Below, piece by piece: positions 23,428-33,465 of a stretch of DNA of 64,000 nt (its first letter is position 1; the number at the start of each line of letters is the position of its first letter). A program made the translations under genes and the position numbers. The stretch is taken from contig NZ_KB913032.1 in NCBI RefSeq assembly GCF_000384215.1, positions 7,339,605 to 7,403,604 of the forward strand, in the 5' to 3' direction. The notes under the pieces were generated by a model. The model was given only the letters and a program-made list of their open reading frames with translations. It searched no databases and was not told where the DNA came from. This DNA is from Amycolatopsis alba DSM 44262. Lineage in GTDB: Bacteria; Actinomycetota; Actinomycetes; Mycobacteriales; Pseudonocardiaceae.

Positions 23428-24861
23428 ATGCCCCGCAACCGGGTCGCGATCGTGCTGCTCGCGACGACGATGGCCGCATTGGTCACCCCGGCACTCGCGT
23501 CGGCGGCAGCCGCACCGCCCGAGTGGAAACTCTGCAAGGACGTCGCCAAGGGCTGGGAGCCCGCGGACGATCGGCGCACCGAATGCGCCATGGTGCCCGT
23601 CCCGGTCGACTACGCGAAGCCGGACGGCCGGAAGATCGACATCGCGGTCTCCCGGCAGAAGGCGGCCGACCCCGCGCGGCGGCGAGGCGTCGTACTGCTG
23701 AATCCCGGCGGCCCCGGCCAGTCCGGGATCCACGAGCCGAGGTGGATCACCGACAGCAAGGCCGCCGGGATCGGCGTGGACCACGACCTGATCGGTTTCG
23801 ATCCGCGCGGCGTCGACTACAGCGCCGACGTCGCCTGCCCGTCACTTCCCGGTGACGACGCCGAGCCACCGGTTTCCTTGCCGGACAAGGAAAAAGCGCG
23901 GTTCGTGTTCGAACGGGACGCGAAGGTGAACCAGCGCTGCGTCGCGGCAGACCCCGAGTTCGTCCGCAATCTGACCACTGAGAACGTCGCCCGAGACATG
24001 GACCGGATCCGGGAAGCGCTGGGCGAGGAGAAGATCGGCTTCTACGGCGTCTCGTGGGGTACCGCGCTCGGCGCCGCCTACCGCACGGCGTTCGACTCCC
24101 GTGTGGACCGCATGCTGCTGGACTCGGTCATGGCGCCGACCTTCGACGTCGGCGCGATGGACGACGCGATGGTCGCGGCCGGCGAGGTCACGGCCAGGGA
24201 CTTCGCCGGCTGGATCGCCCGCTACGACGCGGTCTACCACTTCGGCGACAAGCAGCCCGCGGTGCTCGAAGCGCTGCTGAAGCTCCGCGACGAACACGGC
24301 GAGACGGTGACGAACTACCTCGCCGGTCCGCGCCGCGAGTGGGCGAACGCCGCCAAAGCACTGGCGGCGCTTAGGGACGGTGAACCTCTCGCTTCGAAAC
24401 CCGTTTCCGGACCGGGCCGCGGGTTCGGCTGGGAAGTGAACCCGAACGGGGCCAACACCTTCCAGCAGACGGCGATCCTCTGCAACGCCTCGGAAGGCCC
24501 TCGCGACTTCGAGACGATCTGGCAGCGCAGGCTCGATCGTGTCCGGGACTACCCGGCCGTCGCCTCCCCTGGGTTCTGGAACGGCCGGTGCGCGGGCTGG
24601 CCGTTGCCGGTCCAGCCGTGGAACTTCACTTCGGGGACGAGTCCGCTGCAGCTGGTCGGGCACACCTACGAACCGGTGACCCCGATCGGCTGGGCCCTGG
24701 CCATGCGCGAACGGATCGGCGGTGCCCTGCTCACCATCGAGGACGACCACCACGGTTCGCTGTCCTCGCTCCCCTGCGCGAGCAAGGCCGTCGAGTTCTT
24801 CTCGACCGGCAAGACGGACGGCGGGTCCTGCGCCGGAGCGCCGATCCCGCCGCCGTCCTAG
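23428..24861 (+). CDS. Secreted alpha/beta hydrolase, TAP-like (S33 family)
   Basis: 477 residues from ATG 23428; the site TTGGAGA precedes it. Signal peptide 1-27, then the alpha/beta hydrolase core: oxyanion region LLNPGGPGQSG, nucleophile Ser209 in YGVSWGTALG, and His at 441/442 in EDDHHGSL. This is the Streptomyces tripeptidyl-aminopeptidase family with its C-terminal TAP-like segment. At the place where the family has Asp-Pro-(V/A)-T-P for the catalytic acid, this protein has TYEPVTP (Glu415), an Asp-to-Glu change. Probably an extracellular aminopeptidase or esterase; activity is uncertain for that reason. Confidence 0.85.
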   Translation: MPRNRVAIVLLATTMAALVTPALASAAAAPPEWKLCKDVAKGWEPADDRRTECAMVPVPVDYAKPDGRKIDIAVSRQKAADPARRRGVVLLNPGGPGQSGIHEPRWITDSKAAGIGVDHDLIGFDPRGVDYSADVACPSLPGDDAEPPVSLPDKEKARFVFERDAKVNQRCVAADPEFVRNLTTENVARDMDRIREALGEEKIGFYGVSWGTALGAAYRTAFDSRVDRMLLDSVMAPTFDVGAMDDAMVAAGEVTARDFAGWIARYDAVYHFGDKQPAVLEALLKLRDEHGETVTNYLAGPRREWANAAKALAALRDGEPLASKPVSGPGRGFGWEVNPNGANTFQQTAILCNASEGPRDFETIWQRRLDRVRDYPAVASPGFWNGRCAGWPLPVQPWNFTSGTSPLQLVGHTYEPVTPIGWALAMRERIGGALLTIEDDHHGSLSSLPCASKAVEFFSTGKTDGGSCAGAPIPPPS

Positions 24862-24873
24862 GCGATCAGCGAG

Positions 24874-25065
24874 TCACTTGGCTTCGGCGAGAGGTGGAAC
24901 GACGCAGCAAGCCCCGGTGAAGCATCTGAAGGCGTCCACCCGTGCCTTGTTGGTCCAGTTGTCGAAGCGGTCGATCACGAGGTCGACCTCGCTGCCCGCC
25001 CTGGTGGTGTCGATCCCGAGGCCGGAGAAGAGCAAACGGAGGTTCTCGGTGGTTTCGTTCTTCAT
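24874..25065 (-). CDS. 63-residue Cys-containing peptide, possible RiPP-type precursor
   Basis: 63 residues from ATG 25065 with GGGAG nine bases upstream. A longer in-frame extension is dismissed because it lacks such a site. The first about 40 residues are acidic and helix-prone (MKNETTENLRLLFSGLGID, then SEVDLVIDRFDNW). The C-terminal 20 residues hold three Cys within RCFTGACCVV followed by PPLAEAK. This split (leader-like helix plus short Cys/Thr core) looks like a ribosomal peptide precursor, but no modifying enzyme is visible within several kb. I do not recognise a named family. It converges on the hydrolase gene with a 12-base gap. Confidence 0.6.
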   Translation of the reverse strand: MKNETTENLRLLFSGLGIDTTRAGSEVDLVIDRFDNWTNKARVDAFRCFTGACCVVPPLAEAK

Positions 25066-25216
25066 ACGACTCGCTCCCAGGCGTTCGGTGGTACGTCGGC
25101 AGCGAAATCGTCCGTCACCAGGGCCTTCGCATCCAGTGCTATCCATCATTCCGGGCTCGTGCTTTTCGACTACGCCGAACGCGTGACACCGCACGCCCGT
25201 CCGGGCTCACCCTCGC

Positions 25217-25981
25217 TCAGCCCTCGATGCGCGAAAGGCCGAACGCGGTGAGGAAGCCGGCGACCGTGATCAACCCGGTCCAGAGATGCGCGTCGTCGAA
25301 CGCCTCGGGGATCATCGTGTCGGCGATCATCGCGAGGATCGCGCCGCCCGCGATCGCGGTGATCACGGCCAGGACAGTGCCGGAGGCGCCGCCGAGAACG
25401 CCGTAACCGAGCAGGGCCGCCACCCCGCTGATCACGGCGATACCACTCCAAAGCGTGAACACATAGCGCGGGCTCCGGCCCGCCCGCTTCATTCCCGCGG
25501 CGCTGGACAGTCCTTCCGGGACGTTGCTGATGAACACGGCGGCCACCGTCACCACACTGACGCTTCCGCCGCCGAGCAGGCTGGTGCCGATCACCATCGA
25601 TTCGGGGACGCCGTCCAGCAGGGCGCCGAGCGCGATGGCCGTCCCGGATCCCGCTTGCTCGGACTCGGACGGCTGCTGCCCGCCCGAGCGTTTGCGATGG
25701 CGGGCGCCTCGCCGGGCGAGCGCGACGTTGGCGAGGGTGTAGATCAGCGAGCCGCCCAGCGCGCCGAGGGCTGTCGGCAGGAAGCCGCCCTTCTCGTGCG
25801 CCTCGGCGATCAGCTCGAAGGAGACGGCGGAGATGAGCACGCCGCTGCCGAAGGCCATCACGCTGGCCACGGCCTTGCCAGGGATCCGGACCAGGAAACC
25901 GACCATCGCCCCGAGCAGCAGCGCCGACCCGGCCAGCAGGCCCCAGCCGCCCGCCGCCAGCAGATCCCACACGCGACCCAT
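25217..25981 (-). CDS. ZIP-family metal transporter
   Basis: 254 residues from ATG 25981. GTG 25972 is better spaced from GGGAG and may be the real start. Eight membrane helices with a His/Arg-rich cytosolic loop (ARRGARHRKRSGG) between TM3 and TM4. The metal-pathway motifs are GALLDGVPESMVIG in TM4 and FISNVPEGLSSAAG in TM5. In TM4 the usual His before the Pro-Glu motif is Asp. Imports zinc or another divalent metal. No metal regulator adjoins it; the neighbouring katG is read in the same direction, starting beyond a terminator. Confidence 0.87.
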   Translation of the reverse strand: MGRVWDLLAAGGWGLLAGSALLLGAMVGFLVRIPGKAVASVMAFGSGVLISAVSFELIAEAHEKGGFLPTALGALGGSLIYTLANVALARRGARHRKRSGGQQPSESEQAGSGTAIALGALLDGVPESMVIGTSLLGGGSVSVVTVAAVFISNVPEGLSSAAGMKRAGRSPRYVFTLWSGIAVISGVAALLGYGVLGGASGTVLAVITAIAGGAILAMIADTMIPEAFDDAHLWTGLITVAGFLTAFGLSRIEG

Positions 25982-26002
25982 CTCCCTTCGTCCGGCGAAA
26001 AC

Positions 26003-26039
26003 ACAGCGGGCCGGCCGCGAATCGCGGCCGGCCCGCTGT
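26003..26039 (-). terminator. Intrinsic terminator of katG
   Basis: A perfect 18-base GC stem (26003-26020 with 26022-26039) lies 22 bases after the katG stop. On the minus strand it is followed by GTTTTC, the T-run of a factor-independent terminator. Confidence 0.85.
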
Positions 26040-26060
26040 CAAGCCAGGTTCAGGCTCGGA

Positions 26061-28780
<2,720 letters not shown>

Positions 28781-28859
28781 TTTCTGGAATGAATCAAGTT
28801 CGCGTGATCTCGGGCGTGTCTCACCTCGGACCGTGCGTGACGGCCCGCGGGCCACATCC

Positions 28860-28906
28860 GTGAAGGCCCCCTTGCCTACCCTGAGGGTAGCGAAGGAGGC
28901 CTTCAC
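28860..28906. repeat. Intergenic hairpin, GAAGGCC class
   Basis: 22-base arms (28860-28881 and 28885-28906) around TGA, two mismatches; close copy of 7415-7461. It lies in the 387-base gap between hpaB (3' end) and furA (5' end). Apart from this and the next hairpin I see no gene there. Confidence 0.7.
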
Positions 28907-29040
28907 AGACTTCGGGGTCACCACATCCGCATCAAGCGCACCAGCAGTCACAGCGGCCGCCACACTCCGAGTGTCCACATGAGACATTTAGCGGCGAGTC
29001 GGCGTCCGTTTTGCGCCCGTATGACCTGTTCCCCGCGGGG

Positions 29041-29084
29041 TCGTGAGTGTTAAAGAGAGTTCTAACCCTCTTTAACACTCACGA
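29041..29084. repeat. Intergenic hairpin, GTGAGTG class
   Basis: TCGTGAGTGTTAAAGAG (29041-29057) pairs with CTCTTTAACACTCACGA (29068-29084). It is located about 85 bases past the hpaB stop and could act as its terminator. Confidence 0.65.
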
Positions 29085-29167
29085 CCACCTCATGAAGCTG
29101 CGCAAAGTGCCTAAAACGGGCGCTTCAGTGGGAAGTAATGTCCCTTGTGGACTCACGCCCATCGGCG

Positions 29168-30622
29168 CTAGTCCCGTGACAGCAGTTCCCGCACCCGTTC
29201 TTGCAGCGCCTCCCGCGGGTAAGCGTTCACCTGGGCCCCCGCCATCCGCACCGGGTCGCCGAAGAAGAAGTACTCGTACAGCGACTCCCGCCCCGCGAAG
29301 CTCGACACCGACGCGTCGAACGCCAGCTTGAACAGCCGCGCGCGGTCTTTGGCGGGCAGCGTGGCCGACTGGAGGTACGTGTCGATGTCGGGACGGCCAT
29401 CGGCCTCGAAGTCAGCTTCACCCGGAAGGGCCATGAGGCCGGACGCCGAGAACTTGCGGATGATCTCGGTCAGCCGCGGCGAAACCTTGGTGGGATACCA
29501 GTTCCGCGCGGCGTTGAGAACCTCCCACTTCGGCAGGAACACGCCGTCTTCGCTCAGCTTGCCGTCGGCCTCCGCCGCGCGCAGCACGGCCTTCTCGATC
29601 TCGACGTAGGAGATCAGCTCCGACAGGTCCTGCTGGATGTGCTGGAAGCCGCCGATGCCGATCGCGGCGGCGATCTCGCTCGCGAGACCGAGGTAGAACT
29701 CGGTCTTGGCCAGGGTGCGGGTGACGACCTGGTGGGTCATGAGCGCGCCGGCCCCGGTCTCGGAGTACCAGGCGTTGCACAGTTCCGGGTGCCCCAAGAG
29801 GAAGACGCGCTCGTTCGGGACGAACACGTCGTCGAAGACCACGACCGCGTCCATCTCTTCGAACCGGGAGGCGAGCGGTTCGTCGAAGGTCGACCGGCCG
29901 TGGCCGAGCCCGGCACGGCAGAAGTACTTCAGCCCCGGCGCGTCGTTCGGGACGGCGAAAGCGTAGGAGTACGGGGCGTCCTCGGGCGTGCCGCGCAGGA
30001 CGGTCGAGGGGAACACCAGGAGTTCGTCGGCGATCGGCGCGATCGTGGCGAGCATCCGCGCCCCGCGGATGACGATGCCGTCCTCGCGTTCCTCGACCAC
30101 CTTCGCCGAAAGATTGCCGCCACCCTGCTGACTCCCGGACACCGAGCGGTTCACCTGCGGCGGGATCAGGGTGTGCGTCGCGAGAAGGTCGTTCTCGCGC
30201 GCCATCTCGTAGTACTTCTCGATGCGCTCGCCGAAGACGGGATCGGCCTGGGAAAAGAACTTCTTCGCGGTCGAAAGCGCCGTGAGCGAAGAGTTCATGT
30301 AGTCGCCGGTGCGGCCGAGGAAACCGTTGGAATACTCAGCCCACACGGAGAAGGCGGCGCGACGACGCTTGAGGTCCTCTTCGCTTCGCGGCACCAGGAA
30401 CGAGGTTCCGACCCGCTCCCCCGTGGTCGGCGACTCGTAGGTCAGGACGTCACGGTGCGCCGGATCATGCTGGAGGTCGAACAGCTTCGCGTAGGTCAGC
30501 GCGTTGTCGCGGAACGCCGCGTGTTCGGCGACCTTCGAAGTCACCTTCTCGCCGTCGACGTACAACTCCGGCGTCATCGCGTTGAGCTTGTCGAGGTACT
30601 GCTGTCCGGTGCGGGCTCCCAT
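29168..30622 (-). CDS. hpaB: 4-hydroxyphenylacetate 3-monooxygenase, oxygenase component (HpaB)
   Basis: 484 residues, ATG 30622 with AAGGAG upstream. HpaB-family features: the N-terminal RTGQQYLDKLN, the flavin-binding middle around LLATHTLIPPQVNRS, and VVVFDDVFVPNERVFLLG, with a helical C-terminal domain (FAGRESLYEYFFFGDPVRM). Uses reduced FAD and oxygen to hydroxylate 4-hydroxyphenylacetate to 3,4-dihydroxyphenylacetate (homoprotocatechuate). Reduced flavin comes from HpaC, encoded 18 bases upstream. The ring-cleavage genes lie 3-10 kb away in the same cluster, which supports this substrate over other phenols. Confidence 0.92.
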   Translation of the reverse strand: MGARTGQQYLDKLNAMTPELYVDGEKVTSKVAEHAAFRDNALTYAKLFDLQHDPAHRDVLTYESPTTGERVGTSFLVPRSEEDLKRRRAAFSVWAEYSNGFLGRTGDYMNSSLTALSTAKKFFSQADPVFGERIEKYYEMARENDLLATHTLIPPQVNRSVSGSQQGGGNLSAKVVEEREDGIVIRGARMLATIAPIADELLVFPSTVLRGTPEDAPYSYAFAVPNDAPGLKYFCRAGLGHGRSTFDEPLASRFEEMDAVVVFDDVFVPNERVFLLGHPELCNAWYSETGAGALMTHQVVTRTLAKTEFYLGLASEIAAAIGIGGFQHIQQDLSELISYVEIEKAVLRAAEADGKLSEDGVFLPKWEVLNAARNWYPTKVSPRLTEIIRKFSASGLMALPGEADFEADGRPDIDTYLQSATLPAKDRARLFKLAFDASVSSFAGRESLYEYFFFGDPVRMAGAQVNAYPREALQERVRELLSRD

Positions 30623-30640
30623 GTCGGGCTCCTTCTCTTG

Positions 30641-31174
30641 TCAGAACAGGGATTCGTGGCCTTGCGCGGATTCGTGGATCGTCGAGAACCGGCCGTCGAC
30701 GAAGCCGAGCGCGTCGCCGGAGCGGTAGTCGAATTCCCGCACCTCGCCGAGGAACAGGGTGTGGTCGCCACCGTCGTAGGTGGCCCACGGCGTGCAGTCG
30801 AACCAGCTCAGGACGCCGCCGAGCCGCGGCGCGTGCCCGCCTTCGACCCATACAGGCGCGCCTTCGGGACTCGGGCGGCCCGCGAAGTTCATCGCGAGCG
30901 CCTGCTGTTCGGCGCCGAGGACGTTGACCGCGAACGGACGGCCTTCGAGCAGGTCGTGACTCTTCACGGCGCGCTGGATCGACACGAGCACGAGCGGCGG
31001 GTCCATCGAGACCGCGGTGAAGGAGTTCACCGTCAGGCCGTGCCGCTTCGTGGCGGCGTCGAAGGTCACCACCGCGACGCCGGTCGCGAAGCGACCGAGA
31101 CAGCCTCGGAAGAACTGCGCGGGCGGCCGATAGAGGCTCGATCCTGGAGAAAAACTGGTTTCGCGTGACATCAT
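30641..31174 (-). CDS. hpaC: Flavin reductase, HpaC-like
   Basis: 177 residues from ATG 31174 (a second ATG follows directly). Flavin-reductase fold: FFRGCLGRFATGVAVVTF, GLTVNSFTAVSMDPPLVLVSIQ (FMN/FAD-binding strand), FAVNVLGAEQQALAMNFAGRP, and the C-terminal HTLFLGEVREF. Supplies reduced FAD to HpaB by diffusion using NADH. First gene of the hpaCB operon; the divergent IclR gene and its operators lie immediately upstream. Confidence 0.9.
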   Translation of the reverse strand: MMSRETSFSPGSSLYRPPAQFFRGCLGRFATGVAVVTFDAATKRHGLTVNSFTAVSMDPPLVLVSIQRAVKSHDLLEGRPFAVNVLGAEQQALAMNFAGRPSPEGAPVWVEGGHAPRLGGVLSWFDCTPWATYDGGDHTLFLGEVREFDYRSGDALGFVDGRFSTIHESAQGHESLF

Positions 31175-31183
31175 CGTCGGTTC

Positions 31184-31219
31184 CTGTTCTATAATCGAAC
31201 AGCCAGTTCAACTATCGAA
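31184..31219. promoter_or_regulatory. Two phased IclR-type operators between hpaC and iclR
   Basis: CTGTTC-N7-GAACAG (31184-31202) is a perfect repeat. A second, weaker TTC-N7-GAA copy (31207-31219) follows with its centre exactly 20 bases away, two helical turns, which suits tetramer binding. Both lie in the hpaC/iclR divergent promoter region. Confidence 0.6.
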
Positions 31220-31223
31220 ATGG

Positions 31224-31235
31224 ATCGTATACGAT
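31224..31235. promoter_or_regulatory. Palindrome ATCGTATACGAT over the iclR start codon
   Basis: A perfect 12-base palindrome whose last two bases are the A and T of the iclR ATG. A 10-of-12 match (ATCATATACGTT) lies at 33417-33428 before the meta-pathway operon. This suggests a shared regulator, plausibly the cluster's GntR protein. Confidence 0.5.
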
Positions 31236-31923
31236 GGTTTCGGACTCCCGCAAGGCTTCGAGCGCGTCCCAGACACTCAGCCGCGGCATCCGCGTGCTCG
31301 AAGTCCTTGCCGACGCCCAGGAATCGCTCAGCGTCGATCAGATCGCCGAACGGCTCGGCGTCCACCGCTCGATCGCGTACCGGCTCATCCGCACGCTCGA
31401 AGACCACGGGCTTCTCACACGGGAGCCTGCCGGGAAGTTCGAACTCGGCACGCGTTTGGCCGCGCTCGCGGCGGGGATCAAACACGATCTGCAGGCCGCC
31501 GCGCTGCCCGAACTGACGGCGGTCGCGAACGAACTCGGCATGACGTGTTTCGTGGCGGTGATGGACCGCGAGGAATGCGTGACCCTGGTCAGCGTGGAAC
31601 CCCGGCACGCCGTCGCGTCCGTCGCGCAGCGCCCTGGGTCCCGGCATCCGTTCACCGTCGGCGCCCCCGGCCGGGCGATCCTCGCCCAGCTCCCGTCGGA
31701 GGACTGGCCGGAGGGAATACAGGAAGTGGCCGCCCGCGGCTACGCGGACAGCCACGGTGAAGTGATCGAGAACCTCAGCGCCGTCGCGGTGCCGCTCCCC
31801 CTGCGCGGCCACGATCCCGCGGCACTCGCGGTCGTCTATCTGTCCAGCACGCGCGCCCCCGCCGAGCTCGCGGAGCGGCTCAAGGCGGCGGCGAAGGCCG
31901 TCCGTGACGCTCTCGGCGGATGA
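31234..31923 (+). CDS. IclR-family regulator of the hpa cluster
   Basis: 229 residues. N-terminal winged helix (TLSRGIRVLEVLADAQESLSVDQIAERLGVHRSIAYRLIRTLEDHGLLTR), then the GAF-like effector domain (ATVDREECVTLVSVEPRHAV region, HPFTVGAPGRAILAQL). It resembles the actinobacterial IclR proteins that govern aromatic catabolism. It is divergent from hpaC with two operator-like repeats between them, so control of hpaCB and autoregulation are likely. The effector is probably 4-hydroxyphenylacetate or homoprotocatechuate (inferred). Confidence 0.9.
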   Translation: MVSDSRKASSASQTLSRGIRVLEVLADAQESLSVDQIAERLGVHRSIAYRLIRTLEDHGLLTREPAGKFELGTRLAALAAGIKHDLQAAALPELTAVANELGMTCFVAVMDREECVTLVSVEPRHAVASVAQRPGSRHPFTVGAPGRAILAQLPSEDWPEGIQEVAARGYADSHGEVIENLSAVAVPLPLRGHDPAALAVVYLSSTRAPAELAERLKAAAKAVRDALGG

Positions 31924-31941
31924 GCGTCACGGACGGCGGGT

Positions 31942-33315
31942 CTACTTGCCGAAGCGAAGCGGGCTCACCGCCTGCTCGGCTTCGTGGTCCGGTCCGAGCG
32001 GGATCCCGGACCGGTCGCGCAGCAGCAAGGTGGCGATGAGGCCGACGACCGTCATCCCCGCCAGATAGACGGCCACGGAAACCGACGTGCCGGTCGCGTC
32101 GACCAGCGCGGTGGCGATCGTCGGCGCGAACGCGCCACCGAGGATCGCGCCGAGCGCGTAGGAGATCGAGACACCGGAGAACCGGATCGACGCGGGGAAC
32201 AGTTCCGCGTAGAACGCCGCCTGCTGACCGTAGGTGAACCCGAGCCCGATGCTGAGAATGATCAAGCCCAGCGCCAGGAACACGATGTTCCCCGTGTCCA
32301 CCAAGGGAAAGAGCACCGCGACTCCGGCGAGCTGCGCGATCCAGCCGATGACGTAGGTCCGCCGCCTGCCGATCCGGTCGGACACCGCGCCCGCCGCCCA
32401 CGTCGAGATCAGCCAGGTCGCCGCCGACGCGGTCACCGCCCACAGCACCGGACCGCGGTCGAGCCCGATCGGCCCCTTCGGATTGGTCGCGTAGTTCTGG
32501 ATGTACCCGCCGGTGGTCATGTAGCCGACGGCGTTGTTGCCCGCGAACACCAGCGCGGCCACCAGGACCAGCACGGCGTGCTTGCGGAACAGCCGCACGA
32601 TCGGTGTCCTGGTCTGCTCACGGCGCTGGGCGATCTCCCGGAAGACCGGGCTCTCCTCGACGCGGCGCCGGACATAGTGGCCGACCAGGATCAGCCCGAC
32701 ACTGAGCAGGAACGGGATGCGCCAGCCCCAGTCGAGGAACGCCTGGCCGGGGACGAGCAGGCTGGTCAGCGCGAGAACACCGGAAGCCAGCAGCAGACCG
32801 AGCGGGACGCCGATCTGCGGTGACGCGCCGAAGAGCCCCCGGCGCTTCGACGGCGCATGCTCGACGGCCATCAGCACGGCGCCGCCCCATTCGCCGCCCG
32901 CCGAAACACCCTGCAGCACCCGCAACAGGATCAGCAGGACCGGCGCCAGGACGCCGATCTGGTCGAACGTCGGGAGCACGCCGATCAGCGTGGTCGCGGC
33001 GCCCATCAGGATCAGGGTGAGCACCAGGACCACCCGGCGGCCGTACTTGTCGCCGAAGTGCCCGGCGAGGAACGCGCCGAGCGGGCGGAACAGGAAGCTC
33101 ACGCCCACGGTGGCGAAGGAGACGAGGGTGCTGTTCGCCCCGAGCCCGGAGAAGAACAGCTTGCCGAAGACGAGACCGGCGGCTGACGCGTAAACGAAGA
33201 AGTCGTACCACTCGACGGTGGTTCCGACGACGGTCGCGAACGCGACCCGGCGCCGGTCGGAGGACGGTGGGGCGGTCCGGCCGGACGCGTGCTCATCCTG
33301 CGCTGGATTCGACAC
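31942..33315 (-). CDS. MFS permease, metabolite:H+ symporter (MHS) type; candidate 4-hydroxyphenylacetate importer
   Basis: 457 residues from GTG 33315, which has AAAGGAG seven bases upstream. MHS features: VVGTTVEWYDFFVYASAAGLVFGKLFF in TM1, HFGDKYGRRVVLVLTLILMG (motif A), RVLQGVSAGGEWGGAVLMAVEHA in TM4, and 12 helices overall. The family imports organic acids such as shikimate, citrate, proline-betaine and aromatic acids. Its place between iclR and the meta-pathway genes points to uptake of the aromatic substrate, although the usual enterobacterial transporter HpaX belongs to another MFS subfamily. Confidence 0.87.
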   Translation of the reverse strand: MSNPAQDEHASGRTAPPSSDRRRVAFATVVGTTVEWYDFFVYASAAGLVFGKLFFSGLGANSTLVSFATVGVSFLFRPLGAFLAGHFGDKYGRRVVLVLTLILMGAATTLIGVLPTFDQIGVLAPVLLILLRVLQGVSAGGEWGGAVLMAVEHAPSKRRGLFGASPQIGVPLGLLLASGVLALTSLLVPGQAFLDWGWRIPFLLSVGLILVGHYVRRRVEESPVFREIAQRREQTRTPIVRLFRKHAVLVLVAALVFAGNNAVGYMTTGGYIQNYATNPKGPIGLDRGPVLWAVTASAATWLISTWAAGAVSDRIGRRRTYVIGWIAQLAGVAVLFPLVDTGNIVFLALGLIILSIGLGFTYGQQAAFYAELFPASIRFSGVSISYALGAILGGAFAPTIATALVDATGTSVSVAVYLAGMTVVGLIATLLLRDRSGIPLGPDHEAEQAVSPLRFGK

Positions 33316-33416
33316 TTTGACTCCTTTGACGTAGGCCTGACGCGAGTGGCGGCCCGCTGGGGATCCACGGGCGAGGCGAAGGCCACTCGGTGACCGCCTT
33401 GCCACTGTGGCACGGA

Positions 33417-33428
33417 ATCATATACGTT
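33417..33428. promoter_or_regulatory. Operator-like ATCATATACGTT before the meta-pathway operon
   Basis: It matches the palindrome at 31224-31235 in 10 of 12 positions and lies 38 bases before the FAH-RraA start. A second partial copy (GATACG) follows. Likely site for the GntR protein encoded in this operon. Confidence 0.45.
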
Positions 33429-33465
33429 ATTAGATACGAAGCAAGGTCGGAGGATTCAGGGGAAC

